Both the position numbers and the translations under genes were made by a program. Of a DNA stretch of 64,000 nucleotides, positions 63,209-64,000 are shown in pieces. The notes under the pieces were generated by a model that was given only the letters and a program-made list of their open reading frames with translations, made no database searches and was not told the DNA's origin. Location: NCBI GenBank assembly GCA_020072785.1, contig JAIQGG010000004.1:1-64000 (forward strand), in the 5' to 3' direction. Each line of letters opens with the position of its first letter. Within the stretch, counting starts at the first letter, position 1. The DNA comes from Terriglobia bacterium (GTDB lineage: Bacteria; Acidobacteriota; Terriglobia; Acidiferrales; UBA7541).

Positions 63209-64000
63209 TCAGGCCAGGCACTCCGCCAGTTGGACAAGCCTGAACGGGGACTCAATCTGCTCTGCAATCGCGAGACATTTCTCTGCTGCCAGAACTGGAT
63301 GGCGGTCTCGCCGGGGGAATTCGTCGTAGGTCTTGCCTTCCAGCTTCCGGCCAGCAGCGGCTTTGCGGATCCCGCCCCACTGCTTAAAGAAAAACGGCAC
63401 GCCGGCTTGCCGGCATTGATTTCGAAGCGAAAGTACCCATTCTTTTCTCATGGGCCTCGCGCCCGGGCCGCTTTCTCCACCCACGATGACCCAGTTTACG
63501 CCGTCGAGATTCAGCCGGCCTAGGTCTTCGAGTAACGGTTCAATGGACAAGAAGCGCACCGCCACGCTGGCCCTCCGCAGATCGCCAATTCTAGGCAGGC
63601 CATATTTCTGATCCTCTACGCTTACTCCCCACCAGATGTGGGATTCCTGCGCTGCGAATTTCAATGTTGAATTCAGAAGTTCTTTGAGCCGCTGGGACCG
63701 TTTCGTGAGTACCTGGTATGTATGCCACCGGGCGGAGACCATAACCTTCGCGACGGCGGCAATGTAGTCGTCTGGGACTTCCTCATGAAACAGATCGCTC
63801 ATCGAGTTCACAAAAATCATTTTGGGATTTCGCCAGCGAAGCGGCTCTCCCAGCTTCTCGGAAACCAGCCGCAGGTCAAATCCCTGCTCGTATGGATGCC
63901 CTGGCACGCCTCGAAATCGCTCGGCAAATGTCTCCGCATAGCAATGCTTGCAGCCCGGGCTGATCTTGGTGCAGCCCCGGACCGGATTCCAGGTCGCATC
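63209..64000 (-). CDS. DUF5131 (phage Gp37/Gp68-type, radical-SAM-like) protein, 5' end outside the window
   Basis: 264 residues are visible and the frame is open to the window edge. The N-terminal visible part reads ATWNPVRGCTKISPGCKHCYAETFAE, the three-cysteine signature of the family, whose partners include the three-Cys-motif protein TcmP. Later conserved parts are RNPKMIFVNSMSDLFH and IVGGESGPGARPM. Its base composition looks lower in GC than its neighbours. Function unknown; it is likely a TcmP partner or mobile-element gene. Confidence 0.85.
   Translation of the reverse strand, partial: DATWNPVRGCTKISPGCKHCYAETFAERFRGVPGHPYEQGFDLRLVSEKLGEPLRWRNPKMIFVNSMSDLFHEEVPDDYIAAVAKVMVSARWHTYQVLTKRSQRLKELLNSTLKFAAQESHIWWGVSVEDQKYGLPRIGDLRRASVAVRFLSIEPLLEDLGRLNLDGVNWVIVGGESGPGARPMRKEWVLSLRNQCRQAGVPFFFKQWGGIRKAAAGRKLEGKTYDEFPRRDRHPVLAAEKCLAIAEQIESPFRLVQLAECLA

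Noticed and set aside
63209-64000. Prophage boundary at the right end
   Set aside because: The family name includes phage Gp37/Gp68, but no integrase, structural gene or attachment site is visible, and such genes also occur in ordinary chromosomes.

Overview
The window is a GC-rich bacterial chromosome segment with the coding style and gene order of an Acidobacteriota genome (class Terriglobia or the related Acidoferrales). This is inferred from the RpoB and RpoC sequence features, the frequent TTG and GTG starts, the lipoproteins built from Ig-like and beta-propeller repeats, and the ECF-sigma/anti-sigma/DUF4097 cluster. No 16S rRNA is present to confirm it, and I see no prophage, insertion sequence or CRISPR array.

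Layout. 1-12,420 is the classical information-processing cluster rpmG (partial)-tRNA-Trp-secE-nusG-rplKAJL-rpoBC, with structured spacers and a strong terminator after rpoC. 12,470-16,740 holds a hybrid PAS histidine kinase, a secreted unknown protein and a small HTH protein. 16,900-23,200 is a minus-strand block: DinB-like protein, gatCA, ispG, a TMTC-like membrane glycosyltransferase with TPRs and an HD-domain protein. A zinc-ribbon XRE regulator follows at 23,600. 24,480-29,110 is another minus-strand block: secreted unknown, aroK, DUF4097 protein, zinc-finger anti-sigma factor, ECF sigma factor and an unknown protein. 29,180-38,700 runs on the plus strand as lysS, a LolC/E-type permease, lolD, clpC and bamA. 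A large YVTN/Ig-like lipoprotein, OmpH/Skp, and the rimP-nusA-infB-DUF503-rbfA-truB operon follow, the last with its own promoter and a leader terminator.

The most unusual part is 50,470-58,780. A minus-strand secretin carries a complete seven-repeat FG-GAP/VCBS beta-propeller inserted within its secretin domain. Divergent from it is a compact iron-transport operon: FTR1 fused to DUF2318, two FtsX-like permeases, and an ABC ATPase fused to a DtxR-type metalloregulator that keeps both sets of metal ligands. The operon begins with a good sigma-70 promoter and a near-palindromic operator-like site at the predicted start of transcription. The right end has an APC permease, a zinc-ribbon MscL, a small membrane protein, a cyclophilin and the start-truncated gene of a DUF5131 protein.

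A 18-20 bp palindromic repeat (core TGACCGC-TTCGC-GGTCA, variants) is scattered in at least seven copies. Three of them lie in frame inside the DUF4097 and anti-sigma genes, and one supplies a plausible -35 box.
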